A stretch of DNA of 64,000 nt, from positions 383,610-447,609 of the forward strand of contig NZ_JAIXCQ010000001.1 in assembly GCF_020297055.1 (NCBI RefSeq). The letters are read 5' to 3'. Both the position numbers and the translations under genes were made by a program. Under the pieces are notes generated by a model that searched no databases, was not told where the DNA came from, and worked only from the letters and a program-made list of their open reading frames with translations. This DNA is from Isoptericola luteus (GTDB lineage Bacteria > Actinomycetota > Actinomycetes > Actinomycetales > Cellulomonadaceae). Positions 51,836-60,060 of this stretch are shown one piece after another (the stretch's first letter is position 1; every line of letters begins with the position of its first letter).

Positions 51836-52998
51836 GCGCCGCGGGCCTGGACCGGCGGTTGCTGGACGAGGTACGCGCGCGGCTCAGCGCGCCGGGCGAC
51901 CCCCGCACGGTGGACGACGACGCGGTGCGTGCGGCGCTGCGGTCCAGCGGGCGGGTCTTCGGCTCGTCGGCGCTCGCCGACCTCACCCGCGCGGCACGGT
52001 CGGAGCTCACGGGCGCCGGGCCGCTGCAGGTGCTCCTGGACGAGCCCGACGTGACCGACGTGCTGGTGAACGGCCCCGCCGACGTCTGGGTGGACCGCGG
52101 CGACGGACTGCACCGCGTCGACCTCGACCTCGGCAGCCCCGAGGCGGTCCGGGCGCTCGCCGTGCGCATGGCCGCGGTGGCGGGCCAGCGCCTCGACGAC
52201 GCCGCGCCGACGGTCGACGCCCGCATGCCCGACGGGACCAGGCTCCATGCCGTCGTCCCGCCGGTGGCGCCCGACGGGGCCGTCGTGGCGCTGCGGGTGC
52301 TGCGTCAGGCGGGCCTCACCCTCGACGGGCTCGTCGCGGCGGGCGGGGTGCCGCCACCGTGGGTGCCGCTGCTGACCGCACTGGTGTGCGGGCGGGCGAA
52401 CCTGCTCGTCTCGGGCGGTACCGGTACGGGCAAGACGACGCTGCTGGCCGCGCTGCTCGGCCTCGTGCCCGTCCGCGAGCGGATCCTCGTGGTCGAGGAG
52501 GCCCGCGAGCTGGCACCCCGGCACCCGCACGTCGTGTCGCTGGCCGCCCGCCGGCCGAACGTCGAGGGCGTGGGCGAGGTGACGCTCGCGGACCTCGTGC
52601 GCGGCGCGCTGCGGATGCGCCCGGACCGGATCGTCGTCGGCGAGTGCCGCGGGGCGGAGGTGCGCGAGCTGCTGCTCGCCATGAACACCGGGCACGACGG
52701 CGGCATGGCCACCGTGCACGCCAACGCCGCCGAGCACGTTCCTGCCCGGCTGGCGGCGCTGGCGGCGCTCGCCGGGATGCCGGGAGAGGCGGTCGCCGCG
52801 CAAGGTGCCGCCGCGCTCGACGTGGTGGTGCACCTGCGCCGCACCGGTGGTCGCCGTCACCTCGCCGAGCTGGGTCTGGTGGACCGCGCGCCCGACGGCG
52901 CGCTGCGGGTGCGGCGGGCCGCGACCTGGGCGGGGCGTGGCGCGCCGACCGAGGGACCGGCATGGGCCGAGATCGCGGGGCGGTGGCAGGAGTGCTGA
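51832..52998 (+). CDS. tadA: TadA/CpaF-type secretion ATPase
   Basis: 388-residue hexameric ATPase that powers Flp pilus assembly. N-terminal part TGAGPLQVLLDEPDVTDVLVNGPADVWVDRGDGLHRV is typical of CpaF. Walker A SGGTGTGKTTLLAALL (about residue 197), Asp box VVEEARELAP, Walker B IVVGECRGAEVRELLLAMNTGHDGGMATVHAN with the His box. The start ATG overlaps the ssd-like stop. Downstream tadB overlaps its 3' end. Confidence 0.93.
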   Translation: MSAAGLDRRLLDEVRARLSAPGDPRTVDDDAVRAALRSSGRVFGSSALADLTRAARSELTGAGPLQVLLDEPDVTDVLVNGPADVWVDRGDGLHRVDLDLGSPEAVRALAVRMAAVAGQRLDDAAPTVDARMPDGTRLHAVVPPVAPDGAVVALRVLRQAGLTLDGLVAAGGVPPPWVPLLTALVCGRANLLVSGGTGTGKTTLLAALLGLVPVRERILVVEEARELAPRHPHVVSLAARRPNVEGVGEVTLADLVRGALRMRPDRIVVGECRGAEVRELLLAMNTGHDGGMATVHANAAEHVPARLAALAALAGMPGEAVAAQGAAALDVVVHLRRTGGRRHLAELGLVDRAPDGALRVRRAATWAGRGAPTEGPAWAEIAGRWQEC

Positions 52999-53675
52999 GC
53001 GCGCTCGCCGGCACCCTCCTGGGTGCGGCCGTGTGGCTCGTCCTGGCGCGCGCCGGCCGCTCCGCGACGTCAGCGGCCGCCCCGTCGCGCCGGTCGCCCA
53101 CCCGGGCCAGGCCCTGGCGGCGCGGGCACGGTGGGCGTGCGGCGGGCTGGTCCGCCGGGCCCGCCGAGACGGGCGACGACGTGCGCGTCGCCGTGGCCCA
53201 GGTGGTGGCCCTGCTGCGTGCCGGCGCACCCCCGGCGGCTGCCTGGTCGCGAGCCCTGGGCGTCCGCGTCGACGGCTCCGGCCTGCCGGACCCGGACGAG
53301 CTGGCTCCCGTCGTCGGTGGCGCGGAGCACGCACGCTCGGTCGTGGCGGGCGCACGGCTCGCCCGCGACGTGGGGGCTCCGCTGGGCGGGGTGCTCGACG
53401 CCGTCTCGGCGGCGCTGGTGGCGGAGGCGGAGGCCCGGGCCGAGCAAGAGGCCGCGCTCGCCGGACCGCGCGCCACGGCCCGCGTGCTGCTGTGGCTGCC
53501 CGGCCTGGGCGCACTCCTCGGCTGGGCGCTGGGCGCGGACCCGCTCGCGACCGCGACGGACGGCGGTGCGGGCACGGCGGCCGTCGCCACGGGACTCCTG
53601 CTGCTCGCCGTCGGGCGCTGGTGGACGGCGCGGCTCGTGTCCGGAGCGCGGCGCGCGGGGGAGGAACCGGCGTGA
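52962..53675 (+). CDS. tadB: TadB-like inner-membrane platform protein
   Basis: 237-residue GspF-like platform protein: an N-terminal helix (VLSALAGTLLGAAVWLVLA), a cytoplasmic GspF domain (VAVAQVVALLRAGAPPAAAWSRAL, then DVGAPLGGVLDAVSAALVAEAEA) and two C-terminal helices. ATG 52962 is chosen because GAGGGA is five bases upstream, overlapping tadA by 37 bases; GTG 52992 is the alternative. At under 240 residues it is shorter than proteobacterial TadB, as usual in actinobacteria. Confidence 0.82.
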   Translation: MGRDRGAVAGVLSALAGTLLGAAVWLVLARAGRSATSAAAPSRRSPTRARPWRRGHGGRAAGWSAGPAETGDDVRVAVAQVVALLRAGAPPAAAWSRALGVRVDGSGLPDPDELAPVVGGAEHARSVVAGARLARDVGAPLGGVLDAVSAALVAEAEARAEQEAALAGPRATARVLLWLPGLGALLGWALGADPLATATDGGAGTAAVATGLLLLAVGRWWTARLVSGARRAGEEPA

Positions 53676-54259
53676 GCGCCGCGACCCCGCTGGCCGTCGT
53701 CGCGGTGTGCGTCGCCGTTCTGGCTCTCGCCGCAGTGGCGCCCTGGCGTGCCGTGCCCGCGGGCGCCCGGCGTCGCGTCCGGCACCTCGCCGCCGGCGAC
53801 GGTGTGCCTGCGCCGTCAGGGGATCCCGCCCCGGTCGAGCTGCCCGTGCTGCTCGAGCTCCTCGCGGCCGCCGCGCGGGCCGGGGCCGCCGTGCCGAGGG
53901 CGCTCGACGCCACCGGGGACGCCGTCGGCGGGCAGGACCGTGCGGCCTTGCACGCCGCCGCCCGAGCGCTGCGACTGGGCGCCGCCTGGGACACCGCGTG
54001 GCTCGGAGCGCCCTCGCGCCTCGGCCCGCTGCAGCGTGCGCTGCGCGTCGCGTGGGTGGACGGCGCGGCGTCGTCGGCCGCCCTGCGCGCCGCGCGGGAC
54101 GAGGCGCTGCACGAGCGGCGTGCCGCGGCCGCCGCGGCCGCCGCCCGCCTGGGGGTGCGGCTGGTGCTGCCGCTCGGCGCCTGCTTCCTGCCCGCGTTCG
54201 TGCTGGTGGGACTGGTGCCCGTGCTCATCGCGCTCGGCGTGGACCTGCTCTCGGGCTGA
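53672..54259 (+). CDS. tadC: TadC-like inner-membrane platform protein
   Basis: 195-residue second GspF-type protein: N-terminal helix (PLAVVAVCVAVLALAAVAPW), the cytoplasmic segment ELPVLLELLAAAARAGAAVPRALDATGD and two C-terminal helices (LGVRLVLPLGACFLPAFVLVGLVPVLIALG). GTG 53672 overlaps the tadB stop as GTGA, with GAGGA six bases upstream. It would pair with TadB in the inner-membrane platform. Confidence 0.85.
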   Translation: MSAATPLAVVAVCVAVLALAAVAPWRAVPAGARRRVRHLAAGDGVPAPSGDPAPVELPVLLELLAAAARAGAAVPRALDATGDAVGGQDRAALHAAARALRLGAAWDTAWLGAPSRLGPLQRALRVAWVDGAASSAALRAARDEALHERRAAAAAAAARLGVRLVLPLGACFLPAFVLVGLVPVLIALGVDLLSG

Positions 54260-54335
54260 GCGCAGGAGCCCGCGACCGCCAGATGAAGACGTCCGGCCGC
54301 CCGGTCGGAGGAACCGAGGAACGAAGGAGAGACCC

Positions 54336-54569
54336 ATGCAGCAGACCATGCAGGAGACCACGAGGGAATCGTCGCGGCCCGTGCCCGCGGGGCCAGCGGA
54401 GGAGACCGTGCCGGAGGAGCTCGACCCTGAGGCAGGTCTGGCCACCGCGGAGTACGCCGTCGCCACCGTGGCGGCGGTCGGCTTCGCCGGGCTGCTGATC
54501 GCCCTGCTCAAGAGCGAGACCGTCCGCGGCCTGCTCGAGAACATCATCACGTCAGCCCTGTCGATCTGA
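54336..54569 (+). CDS. DUF4244 protein, Flp-pilin-like
   Basis: 77-residue small protein with a polar N-terminus, then GLATAEYAVATVAAVGFAGLLIALLKSE and a short tail. The Gly-x-AxxEYA junction before the hydrophobic helix resembles the prepilin peptidase site and pilin helix of Flp subunits, and the position in the tad operon fits the major pilin. AAGGAG lies seven bases before ATG 54336. No prepilin peptidase is in the window. Confidence 0.82.
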   Translation: MQQTMQETTRESSRPVPAGPAEETVPEELDPEAGLATAEYAVATVAAVGFAGLLIALLKSETVRGLLENIITSALSI

Positions 54570-54937
54570 TGGCCCGGCACCGAGGCGCAGGACCGGACCC
54601 CGCCTCCGAGCGGGGCTCGGCGACGGCAGAGCTTGCCGTCGGGCTGCCGGTGGTGGTGCTCCTGCTCGTCGCGGTGCTCACCCTCACGGCCGCGTCCACG
54701 GCGCAGATGCGCGCCCTGGACGCGGCCCGTGCGGGGGCCAGGGCGCTCGCGATCGGTGAGGACGACGCCGCCGTGCACCAGGCCGTCGCACGGGTCGGGG
54801 GCGACGACGTCGAGCTCGCCGTCCGGCGGGACGGGTCCTGGGTGACGGTGACGGTGACACGACCCGTCGCCGGCGGCTGGTTGTCCGGGGCTCCCCTGAG
54901 GGCGACCGGCGAGGCTGCGGCCTGGGTGGAGCCATGA
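54569..54937 (+). CDS. TadE-like minor pseudopilin
   Basis: 122-residue protein with the TadE signature GSATAELAVGLPVVVLLLVAVLTLTAAS (processing-type Gly/Glu before a hydrophobic helix), then a soluble domain. The ATG overlaps the DUF4244 stop as TGATG. It presumably forms part of the pilus tip or assembly scaffold. Confidence 0.85.
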   Translation: MARHRGAGPDPASERGSATAELAVGLPVVVLLLVAVLTLTAASTAQMRALDAARAGARALAIGEDDAAVHQAVARVGGDDVELAVRRDGSWVTVTVTRPVAGGWLSGAPLRATGEAAAWVEP

Positions 54938-55395
54938 GGGCAGGGCACGGGCACGGCCGCCGGCATGAGCACGTGGCCGAGCGCGAGCATGAGCCCGAGC
55001 GCGAGCCCGAGCGCGAGCCGGAGCCGGAGCCGGAGCACGAGCGGGGCGCGGGCACGGTGCTCGTCCTCGCGGTGGCCGCGGTGGTCGTCGTGCTGGCCCT
55101 GGGCGTCGCGGCGCTAGGGTCCGCGCAACGTGCGCGGGGCGCGGCGCAGGCGGCCGCGGACCTCGGCGCTCTCGCCGCGGCGACGGCGGCCCGCCACGGT
55201 TCCGACGCCTGCGCGACGGCGGCCGAGGCGGTGCGCCGCAACGGCGCCGAGCTCGTCGCGTGCGAGCCCCGCTCCGAGGGGATCGTCGACGTGCGCACCG
55301 CGCGCGCCGCCGTCGGAGGCGACGCCGGGGCCTGGGCGAGCGTCCTCGGCCAGGCCACCGCCCACGCGCGGGCGGGCCCGCGGCCGGAGCGCTGA
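54934..55395 (+). CDS. TadE/TadG-like protein with EPER-repeat N-terminus
   Basis: 153-residue protein of the Rv3654c-like helicase/secretion-neighbourhood TadE type: a hydrophobic helix GAGTVLVLAVAAVVVVLALGVAALGSAQRARGAAQAAADLGALAAATAARHG follows an odd N-terminus, MRAGHGHGRRHEHVAEREHEPEREPE..., built from repeated EPER/EPEP. Four Cys or fewer are present in the mature part (DACATAAE, VACEPRS). ATG 54934 overlaps the upstream stop as ATGA. Last gene of the operon. Confidence 0.75.
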   Translation: MRAGHGHGRRHEHVAEREHEPEREPEREPEPEPEHERGAGTVLVLAVAAVVVVLALGVAALGSAQRARGAAQAAADLGALAAATAARHGSDACATAAEAVRRNGAELVACEPRSEGIVDVRTARAAVGGDAGAWASVLGQATAHARAGPRPER

Positions 55396-55441
55396 CGTGG
55401 CCGGCCCGCCGGACGGCGCGCGGAACCGGGTCGGAGGCCAC

Positions 55442-55508
55442 GTCGTCAGCCCGGGTCGTCAGCCCGGGTCGTCAGCCCGGGTCGTCACGCCCAGGTCGTC
55501 ACGCCCGG
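55442..55508. repeat. Tandem 13/14-bp repeats after the pilus operon
   Basis: Three perfect copies of GTCGTCAGCCCGG (55442-55480) are followed by two of GTCGTCACGCCCRG (55481-55508). They fill the gap between the convergent pilus operon and CitE-like gene. No function is evident; copy number is likely variable. Confidence 0.85.
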
Positions 55509-55512
55509 TCGG

Positions 55513-56382
55513 TCAGGACGGGTTGACGCCGAAGAGCTCCGCGCGCTCGTTGATCTTGTGCGCACGGGCCAGGCGAGGCTTGTCCGAGCCGTCGCGGATG
55601 ACCGATCCGGACGCCTCGAAGTCCGCGAGGAAGTCCACGGCCCACGCGACGTCCGCGGGCGACGGGCTGAACGACTCGTTGATGACCGCGGGCTGCTCGA
55701 GGTCGAGGCACAGCTTGCCCGTGAGGCCGAGCGCCACGGAGTCGGCACCCTGCTCGCGCAGGAGCGCGTGGCTGGTGCCGACGGTCGGGCCGTCGATCGG
55801 GCCCGGCAGTCCGCCGATGCGGCTCGCGGTGACGAGGCGCGACCGCGGGTACGCCATCGCCAGCGACTCGTTCGCGGTGCCGGTATCCCGGCGGTAGTCG
55901 CCGGACCCGAACGCCAGACGGAACGCGCCCGGCGCGCGGGCGATGCTCACGGCGTCCTCGATGCCGAGCGCCGACTCCACCAGCGGGATGACCCGGCGCT
56001 CGCCGCCGAAGCGCTGCACCGTGTCGATCACCTGGTCGGGCGACTCGGTCTTGGCGAGCATGACGCCGCACAGGCCGTCCGCGTCCCACAGGGCGCGGAT
56101 GTCGTCCGCCCACGCCTGCGACCCGCGCTCGTTGATCCGGACCCACGCGCGTCCCCCGCCCGCGAACCACTCGAGGACCTTCCCGCGCGCCTCCTGCTTG
56201 CGGCTGTCGTCGACGGCGTCCTCGCAGTCGAGGATCACCTGGTCGGCGCGCGAGAGCTGGGCAGCGTCGAACAGGTCCTCGCGCAGGGCGGACAGGAGCA
56301 GCCAGGAGCGGGCGTTGGCCGCGTCCACACGGCTCTCCTCGCGGGAACGTCGGCGTTCGGCGAGGTCGGTCTCGGTAGTCAC
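55513..56382 (-). CDS. CitE-like HpcH/HpaI-family lyase
   Basis: 289-residue TIM-barrel enzyme related to the citrate-lyase beta subunit and malyl/citramalyl-CoA lyases. Motifs: DQVILDCEDAVDDSRKQEAR, AWVRINERGSQAW (CoA ester Arg), GVMLAKTESP and IPLVESALGIEDA with the metal Glu; KLCLDLEQPAVINESFSPS follows. No CitD or CitF lies nearby, so true citrate lyase is unlikely. GTG 56382 overlaps the helicase stop as GTGA and also has TACGAT six bases upstream, so it can be coupled or leaderless. Confidence 0.85.
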   Translation of the reverse strand: MTTETDLAERRRSREESRVDAANARSWLLLSALREDLFDAAQLSRADQVILDCEDAVDDSRKQEARGKVLEWFAGGGRAWVRINERGSQAWADDIRALWDADGLCGVMLAKTESPDQVIDTVQRFGGERRVIPLVESALGIEDAVSIARAPGAFRLAFGSGDYRRDTGTANESLAMAYPRSRLVTASRIGGLPGPIDGPTVGTSHALLREQGADSVALGLTGKLCLDLEQPAVINESFSPSPADVAWAVDFLADFEASGSVIRDGSDKPRLARAHKINERAELFGVNPS

Positions 56383-58943
56383 CCGTCGATCGTAGTTTCC
56401 GCGGGCGCGTGAGCCAGTACGGCATCCAACAAGCGCACGGCCGCGGCCTTGTCGAGTGGGGAGTTGTCGCTGCCGCACTTCGGTGACTGGACGCAGGCCG
56501 GGCACCCGTCCGCGCAGGGGCAGGCGGCGATGGCGTCGCGGGTGGCCGCCAGCCAGCGTGCACCGAGCCCGAACCCCCGCTCCGCGAACCCGGCCCCGCC
56601 GGGGTAGGCGTCGTACACGAACACGGTGGCCTCGCCGGTGTCCGCGTGCAGGGCCGTCGAGACCCCGCCCAGGTCCCACCGGTCGCACGTGGCGAGCAGC
56701 GGCAGCAGACCGATCGACGCGTGCTCCGCGGCATGCAGCGCCCCCGGGGCTTCCTCCTCGCTCACGCCCGCCGCCCGCAGCACGAAGGCGGGCACGGACC
56801 ACCACACCGCCGTCGTGCCCAGCGTCCGCGACGGCAGGTCGAGCGGCTCGGTGCCCAGCACCTGCATGTCGGGCAGCCGGCGGCGCTGGAAGCTCACGAC
56901 CTGGCTCGTCACCTCGACCGGGCCCAGTCCCCAGGTGATGGGACCCCACGCGCGCTCGCCGACGGCGCCCGTGCCGCCGTCGGTCTCGACGGTGATCTCC
57001 ATGACCTCCCGCGACCACGTCGCGTGGTCGACGTCGCGCCGCACGACGAGCGCGACGCCGTCGGCCAGGTCGAGGTGGTCGACGACGAAAGTCGTGCCCT
57101 GGTGCGTGTAGACGGCGCCGTCGTGCACCTGGCCGTCGGCGGACGCGGCGTCGACGGTGCCGAGCACGCGCCCCGTGCTCGCCTCGACCACGCGCACGGG
57201 TCGCCCGCCCGAGCCGCGCAGGTCCGCGAGGCCCGCCGCGGGCTGCGCGTGCGTCCAGTACCAGCCCGAGGCGCGCCGCCGCAGCGCGCCGCGTGCCACG
57301 AGCACGTCGAGCACCTCGCGCACGGCCGCGGGGTCGCCGAACGTCGCCAGGTCCTCGGAGCGCAGCGGCACCTCCTGCGCCGCGACGCACAGCTGCGGCG
57401 CGAGGACGTGCGGGTTCGCGGGGTCGAAGACGGTGGCCTCGAGGGGGGCGTCGAGCAGCGCCTCGGGGTGCGTCACGAGATAGGTGTCGAGCGGGTCCTC
57501 GCGCGCGACGAACGCCACCAGGCCGTCGGCCCCGGCGCGGCCGGCGCGTCCGGCCTGCTGCCACCACGAGACCCGGGTGCCGGGCCAGCCCGCGACGAGC
57601 ACCGCGTCGAGTCCTGACACGTCCACGCCCAGCTCGAGGGCGTTCGTCGTGGCGAGGGCCCGCACCTCGCCGGTGCGCAGCGCCTGCTCCAGGGCCCGGC
57701 GCTCCTCCGGCAGGTAACCGCCGCGGTAGCTCGCCACCCGCCCGGCCAGCTCGCCGGACACGGGCCGCAGACGGTCGCGGGTGTGCTGCGCCACCGACTC
57801 GGCCCCGCGCCGTGACCGTGTGAACGCGAGCGTCCGGGCCCCGTGCGCGGTGAGGTCGGCCAGCAGGTCCGCGACCTCGGACGTCGCCGAGCGCCGGGGG
57901 TGGGTCGCCGCCCCCTTCGGCGTCACGACCGCGACGGACTCCTGGTCCGCGTGCGTGGGGTCCAGCGGGTCGGGCAGCGCCCACGGGTCGTCGTCGTGCG
58001 CGGGGACGCCGTCGGCGCCGGCCCGCGAGCGCTCGAAGCTCGCGACCTCGGGCGGCTGCCACAGCGCCACGGTGCGCCGTCCCGCGGGGGAGGTGTCCCG
58101 GGTCACGGCCACGACCTGCTCGGCGTCCACGCCGAGCAGGCGCGCGGCGCTGGCCGCGGGCTCCGCCGTCGTCGCGCTCGCGACCACGAACACCGGACCC
58201 GCCGGGGCGGGCGCCTGCCCGACGGCGGACGGGGCGTGGTGGGCGGCGAGCCGGGCGAGGCGCCGCAGCACCAGGGACACGTGGGCTCCGAAGACGCCGC
58301 GGTACGCGTGCCCCTCGTCGACGACCACGTACCGCAGCGAGCGCAGCAGCCGCGACCAGCGGCGGTGCTGGGGAAGCAGGGAGAAGTGCAGGAAGTCGGG
58401 GTTGGTCAGCACGATGTCGGCGTGCTCCATGACCCACCGCCGCTCGTCGGTGGGGGTGTCGCCGTCGCAGGTCGCGACGCGGACGTCGCCCCCGGGCCCG
58501 TGCACCCGAGACGCCGCGACGAGCCGCGCCAGGCCGGCGAGCTGGTCCGCCGCGAGCGCCTTGGTGGGCGCCAGGTACAGCGTGGTGCCGCGCCGTGGGC
58601 CGCCCTCGACGGCGGCCGTCGGCGGCGCCGAGCGGACCGCCGTGAGCGCCGGGAGCCAGAAGGCGAGCGACTTGCCCGACCCCGTCGACGTCGCGAGGGC
58701 CACGTGCCGTCCCGACCATGCGGCGTCCGCGGCGACGACCTGGTGCGTCCAGGGGTTCTCGATACCCAGCGAGCGATACCCCGCGACGACGTCGGGGCCG
58801 GCCCACGCCGGCCAGTCGGCGGTGGTTCCCGGGCGAGCGGGCAGCGTGCGCACGTGGGTCAGCCGGTCCGCCCGTGCGCCGTGCGCCGTCAGGACGTCGA
58901 GCAGCGGGTGCTGGTCGTCGTCGGTGGCGGGGTGGCTACGCAC
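56379..58943 (-). CDS. DEAD/DEAH-box helicase with DUF1998, MrfA/Hrq1-like
   Basis: 854-residue superfamily 2 DNA helicase. Motif Ia region [18 protein letters not shown], then [30 protein letters not shown] (DEGH-type motif II), [11 protein letters not shown], and the second domain with [27 protein letters not shown] and QQAGRAGR. The C-terminal DUF1998 zinc domain has [17 protein letters not shown] (four Cys). Bacillus MrfA of this type repairs mitomycin lesions. GTG 58943 has GAGACT seven bases upstream. Confidence 0.9.
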   Translation of the reverse strand: [854 protein letters not shown]

Positions 58944-59131
58944 GGGGACCAGTCTCTCGCATCCGGGGGGCGTTCCCGGGGCGGGTGAATCGGGTCACCA
59001 GGGTGGGTGAAAGGTGCTACAGAAACGGTCGATCGAGGCAATCTGGGCGCAACGGATGCTTAGGCTTCCGATGATCATCGGCCCGCCGTCCAGGACGGGC
59101 CCCTGCACCATCACGAGGATCCCCACACCCC

Positions 59132-59932
59132 ATGCGCTCGGTCACGACCGTCGCGGCGCTCGCCGCTGCCCTGCTCCTCCCCGCCGCTCCCGCCGTCGCC
59201 TCTGCCGGCGGCTCGGACGCCCCCGTGCCGTACGTGGTCTCCGCGGACGGCCTGCGCCTGCCCGACGGCGTGACGTTCCACGAGCACGGGCACGTGAACG
59301 TCGTCTACACCGTGAACGGCGAGGAGCGTTCGGCGAACGTGCACCTCGAGCTCGCCAACGACCGGGACACGGCCCAGTTCGTCGGGACGTCGTACCTGCC
59401 GTGGTCCTTCGCTTTCGACGCGCCGGCCGGTGCCGAGCGCTGCATCGTCTGGGTGCAGGTCGACGGCTTCGACGAGCACTTCGGCGAGGGCGGGCAGGCG
59501 CCCCTGTGCACGACGACGCCGTCGACCCCCGAGGAGACCCCGGACCCGCAGGGCCCCCAGGAGCCCGCTCCGCAGGAGACGCCGGGCGAGCCGACGCCGG
59601 GCGAGGGACCCGACGAGTCCGACGAGCCCGAGCCCGTGACGCCGGGCGGGAACGAGACGCCGGAGACGCCCGGCGAGCCCACGACGCCTCAGGAGAGCCC
59701 CGCCCCCGTGGAGCAGGACACGGAGACGGTCGTGACCGAGGTCGAGCCGCCGGCGGGTGCGCCCGTCGACGGCGAGGTCGTCGAGGTGATCGCCGAGAAC
59801 GAGGTCGCCACGGTGAGCACCGACGGCGAGCTGGCCCGTACCGGTGCCACCGTCACCGGAGTGGTCGGCGCGGCTCTCGCCCTGCTCGCGGCAGGTGCCG
59901 CGATCCTGCTCCTGCGCCGACGCGCTGCCTGA
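59132..59932 (+). CDS. Sortase-anchored LARTG surface protein
   Basis: 266-residue cell-wall protein. Signal peptide residues 1-25 (LAAALLLPAAPAVASA); a folded domain of about 100 residues with a Cys pair (AERCIVWVQ and APLCTTT); a Pro/Glu/Thr-rich stalk of about 80 residues; and the C-terminal sorting signal LARTGATVTGVVGAALALLAAGAAILLLRRRAA. LARTG matches the LAXTG motif used by class E sortases of actinobacteria. AGGA lies about nine bases before ATG 59132. The domain's ligand is unknown. Confidence 0.85.
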   Translation: MRSVTTVAALAAALLLPAAPAVASAGGSDAPVPYVVSADGLRLPDGVTFHEHGHVNVVYTVNGEERSANVHLELANDRDTAQFVGTSYLPWSFAFDAPAGAERCIVWVQVDGFDEHFGEGGQAPLCTTTPSTPEETPDPQGPQEPAPQETPGEPTPGEGPDESDEPEPVTPGGNETPETPGEPTTPQESPAPVEQDTETVVTEVEPPAGAPVDGEVVEVIAENEVATVSTDGELARTGATVTGVVGAALALLAAGAAILLLRRRAA

Positions 59933-59940
59933 TCGCCGTG

Positions 59941-60005
59941 CCTGACGGCGTGGCCTGACCGCGGTGCCTGACCGCGGTGCCCGACCGCGGTGCCCGACCG
60001 TGGTG
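59941..60005. repeat. Five tandem 13-bp repeats
   Basis: Units CCTGACGGCGTGG, CCTGACCGCGGTG (twice), CCCGACCGCGGTG and CCCGACCGTGGTG follow one another without gap, directly after the LARTG gene stop. The period is 13 bp, the same as in the 55442 array, though the units differ in sequence. Confidence 0.85.
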
Positions 60006-60020
60006 GAGACCAGGGCACGG

Positions 60021-60055
60021 AGGTCCCGGCCGGGCGCGGAGCCCGACCGGGACCT
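60021..60055. terminator. Bidirectional terminator between LARTG gene and aminopeptidase
   Basis: AGGTCCCGGCCGGGC pairs with GCCCGACCGGGACCT with one mismatch and a five-base loop, between the convergent stops. Confidence 0.75.
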
Positions 60056-60060
60056 GGCGG

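Noticed and set aside
55513-56382. Citrate lyase beta subunit (citE) as a specific function.
   Set aside because: No citD, citF or citC neighbours; only the broader HpcH/HpaI lyase family can be supported.
55442-60005. Tandem repeats as CRISPR arrays.
   Set aside because: Units of 13-14 bp are directly adjacent with no spacers, and no cas genes are present.
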